62,898 nucleotides of DNA from Leptolyngbyaceae cyanobacterium MP9P1.79 (lineage in GTDB: Bacteria > Cyanobacteriota > Cyanobacteriia > JARCMD01), in the NCBI GenBank assembly GCA_030248885.1, contig JARCMD010000200.1:1-62898 (forward strand), in the 5' to 3' direction. A program made the position numbers and the translations under genes. Shown in pieces: positions 24,588-32,932 of the stretch; position 1 is the stretch's first letter, and each line of letters opens with the position of its first letter. The notes under the pieces are model-generated. The model saw nothing but the letters and a program-made list of their open reading frames with translations. It was not told the origin of the DNA and searched no databases.

Positions 24588-25712
24588 ATGAACCTGCTTT
24601 ACGATGGAATTGCCTTTCATGAAGGAATGCAAGGAGGGGGCATCCATCGCTACGCCACTGAGTTGATTTCCCGCGTGGCCGAAATTCCAGCCGTAGATGC
24701 AACTGTGTATGGCAACTGCCAGCAGGCGATCGGTGAGCCTCAGGTTCACCAAATTCAAGAATTTCGTCTGCGGGAAAATCACCGATTTTGTCACTGGGCG
24801 AAGCGGATCAATACCGTCACAGATGATTTGACAGGACACTTGCTGAGATTTAGAGCGGCAAAACCAGATATTTTTCACCTCACCTACTACCGGATGCCCT
24901 GTCGGTTTGGCTTGGTCGTCGTGACGCTTTACGACACACTCATGGAGCGTTTTCCCCAGTTTTTCCTTGGCTCCTATTGCGACCGGGTGCGCCACGCCAA
25001 ACGCCAGAGTTTACAAGCCGCCGATCACGTTATTTGCATCTCCGAGAGTTGCCGCCAAGATGCGATCGAATGCTTCAACGTGCCCCCCGATCGCACCTCT
25101 GTTATCTACCTCGCCGCCAATCTTTCACCCAATAATTTTCCTGGCTCCATTCCTTCCTCCTTAGTCGATCGCCCCTACCTGCTCCATGTTGGGCACCGCT
25201 GGGAACACAAGAACTTTGCCAGACTCCTGCAAGCCTTTGCAGCGTTATCCTACAGTCGGGATCTATTGCTGGTTTCCGTGGGTGGACTACCCGATTGGTC
25301 GCCCTCGGAAGTGTCGTGGATGCAGCAGTTGGGCATTGGCGATCGGGTGCTGAAACTGGGACGGGTGGAGGATAGCACCCTGCACCAGTTGTATCAGTCG
25401 GCGCTCTGCACTGTTTATCCCTCTCTCTACGAAGGCTTTGGCTTGCCTGTGCTGGAAGCCCTTCAAGCCGGGGGGATCGTTGCCACCTCCAACACCTCCA
25501 GCTTGCCAGAAGTCGCCGGAGCCGCTGGTATTTATTTTGATCCCACCCAGGTGGAAACGATCGTGGTTGCCCTCACCCACGCGATAGAGCTTTCACCCCA
25601 GCAACGCCAAACCCAGATCGCCCTGGGACAAAAGCAGGCAAGCCAATTTTCCTGGGAAACCATGGCTCAACAAACCTACCAGGTTTATCAACAACTCCTG
25701 CAAGCCAGGTAG
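24588..25712 (+). CDS. Glycosyltransferase family 4
   Basis: A GT-B fold glycosyltransferase of 374 residues. The N-terminal domain starts MNLLYDGIAFHEGMQGGGI with the glycine-rich acceptor loop. The C-terminal nucleotide-sugar domain has LLHVGHRWEHKNFARLL, LGRVEDSTLHQLYQSA, and the GT4 signature YPSLYEGFGLPVLEA with the EX7E-type glutamates. It would transfer a sugar to a cell-surface glycan or lipid-linked intermediate. It stands about 240 bp upstream of the membrane protein and may have its own promoter; the three following glycan genes are more tightly joined. Confidence 0.88.
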   Translation: MNLLYDGIAFHEGMQGGGIHRYATELISRVAEIPAVDATVYGNCQQAIGEPQVHQIQEFRLRENHRFCHWAKRINTVTDDLTGHLLRFRAAKPDIFHLTYYRMPCRFGLVVVTLYDTLMERFPQFFLGSYCDRVRHAKRQSLQAADHVICISESCRQDAIECFNVPPDRTSVIYLAANLSPNNFPGSIPSSLVDRPYLLHVGHRWEHKNFARLLQAFAALSYSRDLLLVSVGGLPDWSPSEVSWMQQLGIGDRVLKLGRVEDSTLHQLYQSALCTVYPSLYEGFGLPVLEALQAGGIVATSNTSSLPEVAGAAGIYFDPTQVETIVVALTHAIELSPQQRQTQIALGQKQASQFSWETMAQQTYQVYQQLLQAR

Positions 25713-25948
25713 AAATCTACGGCTAGAAATTTACGGCTTGACCGGATACGATTCACAGCCCTTGAACGTTGTAGAATCGGACTCACTTTAACCCCCCAAA
25801 TTTAATCACCAAGGCACAAACCAAACTCTTCCTGCCGCTGTGGTTCTGTGGTTAAAATTCCCATCGTGCAAATTGTTAAGGTTTTGCCCCCATAGCCATA
25901 ACTGCACGAACTCTGAACGCCCCTCAGTTCCTCAATAAATCCCCACAG

Positions 25949-27385
25949 TTGCTTCCCTATCTAGTTCTCATCAACTGCATTTTAGTTGCCTGGTTCCCCC
26001 TGTTAAGAGCCTACCAATTGGTCTGCGATGATTTCCCACTATCTACTAAATTAGACCAAGGCTTTCTTGCTTACTGGCACTCTGCAATAGCAGGAGAAGG
26101 CATTTTTCGCATCCTTGGCTACCCCATCATTGTGTTAATTACTCATAGCAGTTTATTGCCTGGAATTTTAGCCCTTTGTACCCATATTGTCGCTGTTCTC
26201 TGCTTCTTTAGAATTTGCCAACGCTTATTCAAAAATACATTAAATTCGGTCATCTTGAGTTTACTGATGGGAATTTTCCCCTGGGGTTACACTGCTTTGC
26301 TTTGGGCTTCAGCGTATCTCTATGAATTAACCACAGCCCTATTTTTGATTAATTTGCTGCTTCTAATTGAGCTTTCCCATCAGCCAAAATCCCAGCCTGT
26401 TTTGGGTTTCATCAGCTATGGTTTGACGTTAATCGCTTTATTGATTCTAGAACCTTTGACCTTTGCTTTTATGTTTAGCAGTGGCATTATCTGGATTTTA
26501 GGCAGTAGAAATCAGCGAATATTTATCTCGGTCAAGCAGAGGTTATGGAATGTTCTCTCTAGTTGGGGAAGTGCTTTAGGCAGCTTAACTTACATTGGCT
26601 TATATCAAGGATTTAAGAATGATTATATGATGAAGCCAACTGTATTGAATCTAAAGACTCTGCTTTCATTCCATTATTATCAATACAGCAATTTCTATGT
26701 TTTTGAACCCTGGCTAAATTCCACAAATTGGCCCCTGATGTTTACTGAGTGGCATGGCTTTACGATCGCCATTGCCCTATTATTATCCCTGGCAGTTATT
26801 CCCGGTTTAATTCTACTTTCTCGTAATGATTTCGATCGTCAAACTACTAAACCAGGCTGGAAACTATTAATTTACATCCTCGTTTTATTAGTAGGAGCGT
26901 CCTTGATTTACACGATCGCCGGGGGCTTTTCCCTCGACTCCCGTAAGAAATATCCCTTAATTCCATTACTTTTATTATTAGTTGGTTGGCTCTGGTCTTA
27001 CTTTGAAGCCATGCAGAGCAATCTGTTAAGTCATAAGCGATTCATCCTGGCAACCGTCATGATTTTAGGAGTCAGTACAACGTGGCTGATTACAGGCATC
27101 TGGCACTATGAGGTCGATCGCTACACCTCTCTAACAGACTTTTTGGTGCAAAAAAACATTGCAGGAGCAATTCAGATTGAGTGGAACCCCAACCTCTACG
27201 CCACCTGGCCCACCATGGGCACCACGATTGGATTCCGCATGGATGACAATTGGGTGTTGAACCAAGCCATTGCCTACAAAGGAGGGCAGCCTGTACAAGT
27301 GGCACCCGCTCCAAATGCCACCACTCTCCGCTTTGATCCCCACACAGCAACGTGGGCAGCCCAGCCTGCGCTTCCTGGATTATGA
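25949..27385 (+). CDS. Polytopic membrane protein, GT-C-type glycosyltransferase-like
   Basis: This 478-residue protein has roughly ten transmembrane segments. The first extracytoplasmic loop contains LVCDDFP, reminiscent of the acidic motif near the first loop of GT-C enzymes, which use lipid-linked sugars. A soluble C-terminal portion of about 90 residues follows the last membrane helix. No family signature is certain. The start appears to be TTG at 25949, since no ATG is available upstream in frame. The stop overlaps the ATG of the next gene as ATGA, placing it in a glycan cassette. Function is inferred mainly from topology and neighbours. Confidence 0.7.
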   Translation: MLPYLVLINCILVAWFPLLRAYQLVCDDFPLSTKLDQGFLAYWHSAIAGEGIFRILGYPIIVLITHSSLLPGILALCTHIVAVLCFFRICQRLFKNTLNSVILSLLMGIFPWGYTALLWASAYLYELTTALFLINLLLLIELSHQPKSQPVLGFISYGLTLIALLILEPLTFAFMFSSGIIWILGSRNQRIFISVKQRLWNVLSSWGSALGSLTYIGLYQGFKNDYMMKPTVLNLKTLLSFHYYQYSNFYVFEPWLNSTNWPLMFTEWHGFTIAIALLLSLAVIPGLILLSRNDFDRQTTKPGWKLLIYILVLLVGASLIYTIAGGFSLDSRKKYPLIPLLLLLVGWLWSYFEAMQSNLLSHKRFILATVMILGVSTTWLITGIWHYEVDRYTSLTDFLVQKNIAGAIQIEWNPNLYATWPTMGTTIGFRMDDNWVLNQAIAYKGGQPVQVAPAPNATTLRFDPHTATWAAQPALPGL

Positions 27386-28341
27386 CGGCGCTGCTGCCCA
27401 TTTCAGCGATTTTGCCCACGCGGGATCGCTGTGAACCGTTGACCAAAATGCTGATGAGCTTGGCGCAACAAGGGGTGCAACCGATCGAACTGATTGTGGT
27501 GGATGCCTCAACCACCGCCGCTACAGCGCAATTGTGTCAACAAGGGGTGCCAAATGTAGCGACGCAAATTATTTACCATGCAGCGATCGTGCCGGGTGCT
27601 GCCGTGCAACGTAATCAGGCAATCACCCACGCTTCCCAACCCGTCATTTGGTTTCTAGAAGACGACATTATTCTGGAACCAGATTGCCTGGAAAGACTGT
27701 GGGCTGGGCTGCAAAGCGATCGACACCTGGGTGGAGTCAACGCCATGATTACCAACCAGCAATATCAGTCCCCCGGACGCATTAGCCGCCTGCTATTTCA
27801 ATTTCTCCATGGGCAGGCTGAAATGAGCTATGCCGGGAAATGCATTGGGCCGGCGCTCAATTTGTTGCCAGAAGACCGATTGACCCTGCCAGAAGTTGTA
27901 CCTGTGGAGTGGTTGAACACGGGCTGCACCCTCTACCGCCGGGAGGCACTGCCAGAACCGCCCTTTCCAGACCATTTCACAGGCTATTCCTTTATGGAAG
28001 ACGTAACCTTGTCGCTTACAGTGGGACGGACTTGGAAACTGGCAAATATCCGCACTGCCCGGATGTTTCACGATAGTCAGCCAGGGGATTACAAGCGCAA
28101 TGGAAGAGCCTTAGCCAAAATGCAGTTGGTCAATCGCCACTACGTCATGACCCAGATTTTAGGGCGGGAGCAATTTATGGATCACTGCAAACTGGCGGTG
28201 CTGGAGCTTTTTGGTATCCTTGCCTCTTTGCAGTCACGTCAGGGATGGATTTTATTACCAGGAATTTTTTGGGGGAAGGGAGAAGCGATCGTCCAAATTG
28301 CGGGTGGGAAACAGCACACATCAACTGTCGTCAAATCATGA
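27382..28341 (+). CDS. Glycosyltransferase family 2
   Basis: A GT-A fold glycosyltransferase of 319 residues. It opens with ISAILPTRDRCEPLTKML, then ELIVVDAS, and has the metal-binding acidic triad region WFLEDDIILEPDCLERLW. A later EDVTLSLTVGRTWKL segment carries the ED motif typical of the acceptor-site region. The ATG at 27382 overlaps the previous stop as ATGA and is preferred to the GTG ten codons upstream. Its own stop overlaps the start of the acyltransferase gene, also as ATGA. Likely role is adding a sugar in exopolysaccharide or O-antigen-type synthesis. Confidence 0.87.
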   Translation: MTALLPISAILPTRDRCEPLTKMLMSLAQQGVQPIELIVVDASTTAATAQLCQQGVPNVATQIIYHAAIVPGAAVQRNQAITHASQPVIWFLEDDIILEPDCLERLWAGLQSDRHLGGVNAMITNQQYQSPGRISRLLFQFLHGQAEMSYAGKCIGPALNLLPEDRLTLPEVVPVEWLNTGCTLYRREALPEPPFPDHFTGYSFMEDVTLSLTVGRTWKLANIRTARMFHDSQPGDYKRNGRALAKMQLVNRHYVMTQILGREQFMDHCKLAVLELFGILASLQSRQGWILLPGIFWGKGEAIVQIAGGKQHTSTVVKS

Positions 28342-28913
28342 GATCTGGACTTTTATACTCAAGTCAACTGATTGAGGCTGTTAAGTCCCGCTGGCGAAAT
28401 TTTTACTATCGATCGCTGGGTGTGCGACTCCACGGCTACATCTGGATGCGTCAGATCGAAATTCCCCGCAATTTTAGTGACATTGAGATCGAGAGCCACT
28501 GTGCGTTGGATCGCGGCGTTGTCCTTCTGTGTAGCGGTCAACCGTCATCCCGCCCCAAAATTCGCATCGGCGCTCACACCTACCTGAATCGCCACACCTT
28601 CCTCGATGCGATCGACTCCCTCACCATTGGGCAACACTGCGCCATCGGCCCCAACTGTTACCTCACTGACCACGACCACGGCCATGATCCCCAGTTGCCC
28701 CCCTTGGAGCAACCGATGATTGCCCAGCCCACGACGATCGGCAATTTTGTCTGGTTAGGAGCTAATGTGACAGTTCTCAAGGGCGTGACGATCGGGGATC
28801 GTACGATCGTGGGGGCTGGTAGTGTGGTGACGCGCAGTCTACCCGCCGATTCGATCGCCGTGGGCGTACCCGCTAAAGTCATTAGGGATCGTGGATTAAA
28901 TAGCACCCCATAG
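28338..28913 (+). CDS. WcaF-like hexapeptide acyltransferase
   Basis: A 191-residue left-handed beta-helix acyltransferase, similar in layout to colanic-acid acetyltransferases. The repeats run from about residue 60 (GAHTYLNRHTFLDAID, IGQHCAIGPNCYLTDHDH, IGNFVWLGANVTVLKG, IGDRTIVGAGSVVTR). The catalytic His is probably in the TDHDHGHD stretch. ATG 28338 overlaps the GT2 stop as ATGA. It ends the glycan cassette GT-C-like, GT2, acyltransferase, suggesting that the finished sugar is acetylated. Confidence 0.88.
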   Translation: MRSGLLYSSQLIEAVKSRWRNFYYRSLGVRLHGYIWMRQIEIPRNFSDIEIESHCALDRGVVLLCSGQPSSRPKIRIGAHTYLNRHTFLDAIDSLTIGQHCAIGPNCYLTDHDHGHDPQLPPLEQPMIAQPTTIGNFVWLGANVTVLKGVTIGDRTIVGAGSVVTRSLPADSIAVGVPAKVIRDRGLNSTP

Positions 28914-29133
28914 TCTAGCGGTGGAGGCAAGGTATTCAGCAAATAGCCCCGGTTGATGTGCAACATTTGTTACTCGTAGCTTGCTTATCGAAGGATAGGC
29001 TTCGCCCTCACCAAATCCTGAACTTACCCGTATATTTTACCAATATAAAATTTAGCCGATGTGCTAGCGTTACAAGCACTCTGCAAGTAATATTAATTGC
29101 GGACAAGATTAATTCCAGCTTTTGGTAAACCCT

Positions 29134-30321
29134 GTGAACCTACGCCATCTCATCCCCTTTTTCGACCCGTCAGTGCGCGAGTGGTCCACAGAAGCGCGAT
29201 TGTTAAGATGGTTGACGTTTCTTTGGCTCTTCGCAGGGCTAATTGTCCTCTTCTCAGCCTCCTACGCCGTTGCCGATGCCGACTTTGGGGATGGATTGTA
29301 TTACTTCAAACGCCAACTGTTCTGGGTTGCGATCGGACTCATTGGGTTCAATATTCTGGTGCATTCCCCCATTCGCTACATTCTGGGGATAGCAGATTGG
29401 CTCGTCCTCATCTTCTTGGGTTTGATTCTGGCAACCCTCCTCCCAGGACTCGGAACCACTGTGAATGGTGCAACCCGTTGGCTATCGGTGGGAGCCATTC
29501 CCATTCAGCCGTCTGAGCTAATCAAACCGTTTTTGGTGCTGCAAGCCGCCCGGATTTTTGGTCAGTGGGAACGGCTAACCTGGGCCACACGCCTCACCTG
29601 GGTAGGAGTTTTTGGGGCGGTGCTAGCAGGAATTTTGCTACAACCCAATCTCAGCACCGCTGCCCTTTGCGGCACAACTCTCTGGCTCATTGCCCTGGCT
29701 GCTAATCTCCCTCCCATCTATTTGGGGGGAACAGCTTTGGGCGGAATGCTGCTAGCTCTCCTGAGTATCAGTTTGCGAGAGTACCAACGCCGCCGGATAA
29801 TCTCGTTTATCAATCCCTGGGCTGATCCCACCCAGGATGGCTATCAACTCATTCAAAGTTTATTGGCGGTTGGGTCTGGTGGAACCTGGGGAACGGGCTA
29901 TGGTTTCTCCCAACAAAAGCTTTTTTATCTACCGATTCAGTACACCGATTTCATTTTTGCGGTCTTTGCGGAAGAGTTCGGTTTGGTCGGGAGTTTGCTG
30001 CTGCTGCTCCTGTTGTTTGTGTATGCGAGTTTGGGTCTACTGGTGGCGCTTAAGTCCCGCCGATCGGTGCATCAGTTGGTGGCGATCGGCGCGACAACGC
30101 TCATGATCGGACAGTCCCTGCTCAACATTGGCGTGGCAACGGGCACATTGCCCACCACAGGCTTGCCCTTTCCCCTATTCAGCTACGGCGGCAGTTCCAT
30201 GATTGCTAGCCTCATAACAGCCGGACTTCTGATTCGAGTGGCGCGGGAAAGCAACGAAGCCGAAGTCGTTTCCCTACCTGCTCGCAGATTAGGGAAGCGC
30301 AGAGAAGGCATAGCGACTTAA
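29134..30321 (+). CDS. ftsW: FtsW/RodA-family peptidoglycan glycosyltransferase, FtsW-like
   Basis: SEDS-family membrane enzyme of about 395 residues that polymerises lipid II at the septum. About ten membrane segments are present. Signature stretches are VLFSASYAVADADFGDG, the GATRWLSVGAIPIQPSE loop, the QPNLSTA segment and, near the end, TTGLPFPLFSYGGSSM. The start MNLRHLIPFFDPS (GTG 29134) looks like cyanobacterial FtsW; TTG 29122 is an alternative four codons upstream. No clear Shine-Dalgarno sequence is seen. Its TAA stop is part of the end of a MITE-like element (30319-30476). Confidence 0.9.
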   Translation: MNLRHLIPFFDPSVREWSTEARLLRWLTFLWLFAGLIVLFSASYAVADADFGDGLYYFKRQLFWVAIGLIGFNILVHSPIRYILGIADWLVLIFLGLILATLLPGLGTTVNGATRWLSVGAIPIQPSELIKPFLVLQAARIFGQWERLTWATRLTWVGVFGAVLAGILLQPNLSTAALCGTTLWLIALAANLPPIYLGGTALGGMLLALLSISLREYQRRRIISFINPWADPTQDGYQLIQSLLAVGSGGTWGTGYGFSQQKLFYLPIQYTDFIFAVFAEEFGLVGSLLLLLLLFVYASLGLLVALKSRRSVHQLVAIGATTLMIGQSLLNIGVATGTLPTTGLPFPLFSYGGSSMIASLITAGLLIRVARESNEAEVVSLPARRLGKRREGIAT

Positions 30322-30476
30322 GGAGATCTCCGAGAAAGATGTCACCCCTGTAGGAGCGAAGCAGTCGGTAAAAGGCCCTGATTAAGTTTCAAAGTTTTTC
30401 GCCCGACTGCTAAGTGCAAAGCACACGCTACGCGAACGCCCTTCCGGTGCCTGGTATAAGCTTCTCTGGAAATCTC
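30319..30476. mobile_element. MITE-like element, family 2 (copy A)
   Basis: The element has ends close to TTAGGAGATTTC and GAAATCTCCTAA, diverged here to TTAAGGAGATCTCC and GGAAATCTC. Close relatives are at 34672-34800 (reverse orientation) and 42474-42634. Inside are an inverted pair (GAAGCAGTCGG / CCGACTGC) and a module AAGTGCAAAGCACACG shared with copy C. The left end coincides with the ftsW stop codon TAA (30319-30321). Confidence 0.72.
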
Positions 30477-30581
30477 AAGCGACATCCGTCAAATTCAGTT
30501 CAATCTGGCAATTTTCTTTGCAATTAAGATATGGCAGGGAAAAATAGAGACAATCTGTTCATCCACACCTAAAACACACCT

Positions 30582-32375
30582 ATGCTCGGCACCACCCTTC
30601 AGGGACGCTACAAACTCACCCAACAGCTTAGTAGCGGTGGCCTTGACGTAACCTTTCTTGCAGAAGACCAACACTCATCACGCAACCCAGTCTGTGTGGT
30701 CAAGCAACTGAAACCCAAGCAAACCGACCCCCTCACCCTGCAAACCGCCCGACACCTCTTTGAGTCCGAAGCCGCCATACTGAGTCGCTTGGGAGAGCAT
30801 CACCAGATCCCCCGCTTACTGGCGCATTTTGAAGAAAACCAGGAATTTTACCTGGTTCAGGAGTTCATTCCTGGACACACTCTAGAGCCAGAACTGCAAG
30901 CGGGTCAGCCCTGGAGCCAAGCGGAGGTTCTCGCCTTCCTGCGAGACCTGTTGCAGACCCTCAGCTACATCCATCGCCAGGGCGTGATTCACCGCGACCT
31001 CAACCCCACCAGCTTGATACGGCGGCAAACCGACCAAAAGATTGTCGTCACTGACTTTGGAGCCATCAAAGCCATCACAACCCAAGTTGTCTTGGTGGAT
31101 GAGCAAGCCGTATTTAGTTTTGGTGTGGGTACTCCCGGCTATATGCCTGCGGAACAGGCGAATGGCACCCCTACCTTGAGCAGCGATGTGTATAGTGCAG
31201 GGATGATTGCCCTGCAAGCGTTAACGGGACGCGCTCCCCAGGAGATTCCCCAAGACCCGATGACGGGAGAAATCCTGTGGCTATCTGATCAGATTAGCCC
31301 CGACTTAGCAGCCATCTTGGACAAGATGGTGCGCTACGACTCCCAGCAACGCTACCCGTCTGCCACAGAAGCACTAGCAGCGATCGAAGCCTTGCCTGCC
31401 CCTGTTGTCATCTCGGTTGCTAATGCAGAGTTTGAGGCAGCTTTCAATAAGGCGATCGAAGCTTTGTCTGCCCCTGTTACGATCTCGGTTAAACCCACGC
31501 GTCGCAAGGTGCTGCAATTTGCGGCGTTAGCGATAATAGGGGTTGGGATCAGTGTTCTGGTCGATCGATTTCGCCGAAAACCCTCTGCTCCCCATCAATC
31601 CTTCACGCAAGACTTAGGTAATGGAGTCAGCCTAAAGATGGTTTTAATTCCAGGTGGCACATTTTTGATGGGGTCGCCCGAAAGTGAGGATGAACGAGAA
31701 AGGTGGGAAGGCCCGCAGCATCAAGTAACGGTTCCGGCTTTTTTCATGGGCAAGTTTGAAGTGACCCAGCAGCAATATCAGGCGGTGATGGGCAACAACC
31801 CATCAAGGTTCAAGGGAGACAATCGTCCGGTTGAGAAAGTGTCTTGGGATGACGCAGTGGCGTTCTGTCAGAGTTTGTCTGACAACGAAACATCTAAGCA
31901 AAACGGACGCACCTATCGTTTACCCACGGAAGCGGAATGGGAATATGCCTGTCGCGCTGGGACTAAAACCCCGTTTTATTTTGGTGAGATGATTCATACT
32001 GATTGGGCGAATTATTATGGCAATTCTGTCTACGGTGCGAGCAAAAAAGGCATTGCTCGGCAGCAAACGACAGAGGTGGAGATGTTTAAGGCCCATGCCA
32101 ATGCCTTTGGGCTTTGCGATATGCACGGGAATGTGTCCGAATGGTGCGCGGATGACTGGCATAGTAGCTATACAGACAAACCAGAGAATCTGAAGCAAAA
32201 TGGCTCACTTATATGGTTATCTAGTGATGAAGCTGAAAAGCTCCTGCGCGGCGGTTCGTTGGGACTCTATCCTAGGTCCTGTCGCTCTGCTCATCGCAAC
32301 AGGTACGGGCATGATGAGCGGTACAACTTCAACATTGGTTTTCGTTTGGTTGTGTCCGTTTCCAGGACTCTTTAA
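30582..32375 (+). CDS. Serine/threonine kinase-like domain fused to a formylglycine-generating-enzyme-type domain
   Basis: A 597-residue protein. Residues 10-270 are a Pkn2-type kinase domain with Lys41 (VVKQL), DFG at 158-160 and APE-like PAE. The catalytic loop is H137-R-D-L-N-P-T-S-L, so the usual Lys (two after Asp) is Asn141 and the usual Asn is Ser144; the glycine loop (SSGGLDVTF) is also poor. This suggests weak or no kinase activity. A membrane segment lies at about 310-327, then an FGE/sulfatase-modifying-factor fold at about 346-590 (MVLIPGGTFLMGSP, LPTEAEWEYACRAGT, GNVSEWCADDW). A duplicated AIEAL-PAPV-type segment precedes the membrane. Such fusions are known in cyanobacteria; targets are unknown. 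Confidence 0.88.
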   Translation: MLGTTLQGRYKLTQQLSSGGLDVTFLAEDQHSSRNPVCVVKQLKPKQTDPLTLQTARHLFESEAAILSRLGEHHQIPRLLAHFEENQEFYLVQEFIPGHTLEPELQAGQPWSQAEVLAFLRDLLQTLSYIHRQGVIHRDLNPTSLIRRQTDQKIVVTDFGAIKAITTQVVLVDEQAVFSFGVGTPGYMPAEQANGTPTLSSDVYSAGMIALQALTGRAPQEIPQDPMTGEILWLSDQISPDLAAILDKMVRYDSQQRYPSATEALAAIEALPAPVVISVANAEFEAAFNKAIEALSAPVTISVKPTRRKVLQFAALAIIGVGISVLVDRFRRKPSAPHQSFTQDLGNGVSLKMVLIPGGTFLMGSPESEDERERWEGPQHQVTVPAFFMGKFEVTQQQYQAVMGNNPSRFKGDNRPVEKVSWDDAVAFCQSLSDNETSKQNGRTYRLPTEAEWEYACRAGTKTPFYFGEMIHTDWANYYGNSVYGASKKGIARQQTTEVEMFKAHANAFGLCDMHGNVSEWCADDWHSSYTDKPENLKQNGSLIWLSSDEAEKLLRGGSLGLYPRSCRSAHRNRYGHDERYNFNIGFRLVVSVSRTL

Positions 32376-32455
32376 CTTTATCCTCTTTTCCTTTTTCCCT
32401 TTTCTGAACTCCTCGCGCAGAGCGCGATCGAATTGTTTTTGAGGTTTTGCCTGTT

Positions 32456-32550
32456 CCAGAAACCGGGGTTCTGCGATCTCAGTCCAGAAACCGGGGTTCT
32501 TTAGGAGATTTGGGGCGATCGAACTAATTCTGGACAGAACCCCGGTTTCT
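32456..32550. repeat. Three copies of an AGAAACCGGGGTTCT repeat
   Basis: CCAGAAACCGGGGTTCT occurs at 32456-32472 and 32484-32500, and its inverse AGAACCCCGGTTTCT at 32536-32550. The unit is itself near-palindromic, so these can form hairpins. They lie in the gap after the kinase gene and are not in a coding frame. Such short palindromes are common in cyanobacterial intergenic DNA. Confidence 0.85.
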
Positions 32551-32667
32551 CATGCCCTGCATCCCATAAATGGAATCGGAGTTTTCAAGGAGATACGAGC
32601 ATTCAGGAACCCAATCGCTTTTGCCCTAGAATATGGTTAAATGTCATAGAAAATCTGAGCTAATGAG

Positions 32668-32889
32668 ATGACATCTGAAGAATTGACCCAACTTGCCACG
32701 ATACATCAGCAAGCGATCGTGCGCCATGAACAGGAGATGGCAGATATCCGCGCTCTGATACGACTCAATCAAGAGCAATTCAGGGATCAAAGGGAGTTTA
32801 CTCAAGAGCAACTTAATCAGTTGACCGCAGGGTTGTTGGAATTGAGACACTTGGTTGCTGACTATATTCAGGGACGATTGCGAAATTAG
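32668..32889 (+). CDS. Small coiled-coil protein of unknown function
   Basis: A 73-residue, charged, helix-forming protein: MTSEELTQLATIHQQAIVRH, then EFTQEQLNQLTAGLLELRHL. Heptad-like spacing of Leu and Ile suggests a coiled coil. No homologous family can be named with certainty. It could be a genuine small gene, or the short reading frame could be chance; good residue composition and a reasonable ATG support it. It is followed by the convergent pntB gene. Confidence 0.5.
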   Translation: MTSEELTQLATIHQQAIVRHEQEMADIRALIRLNQEQFRDQREFTQEQLNQLTAGLLELRHLVADYIQGRLRN

Positions 32890-32932
32890 TGGAGCTAGAG
32901 CTACACACCAAGTTCTTGCAGAAGGGCACGGA

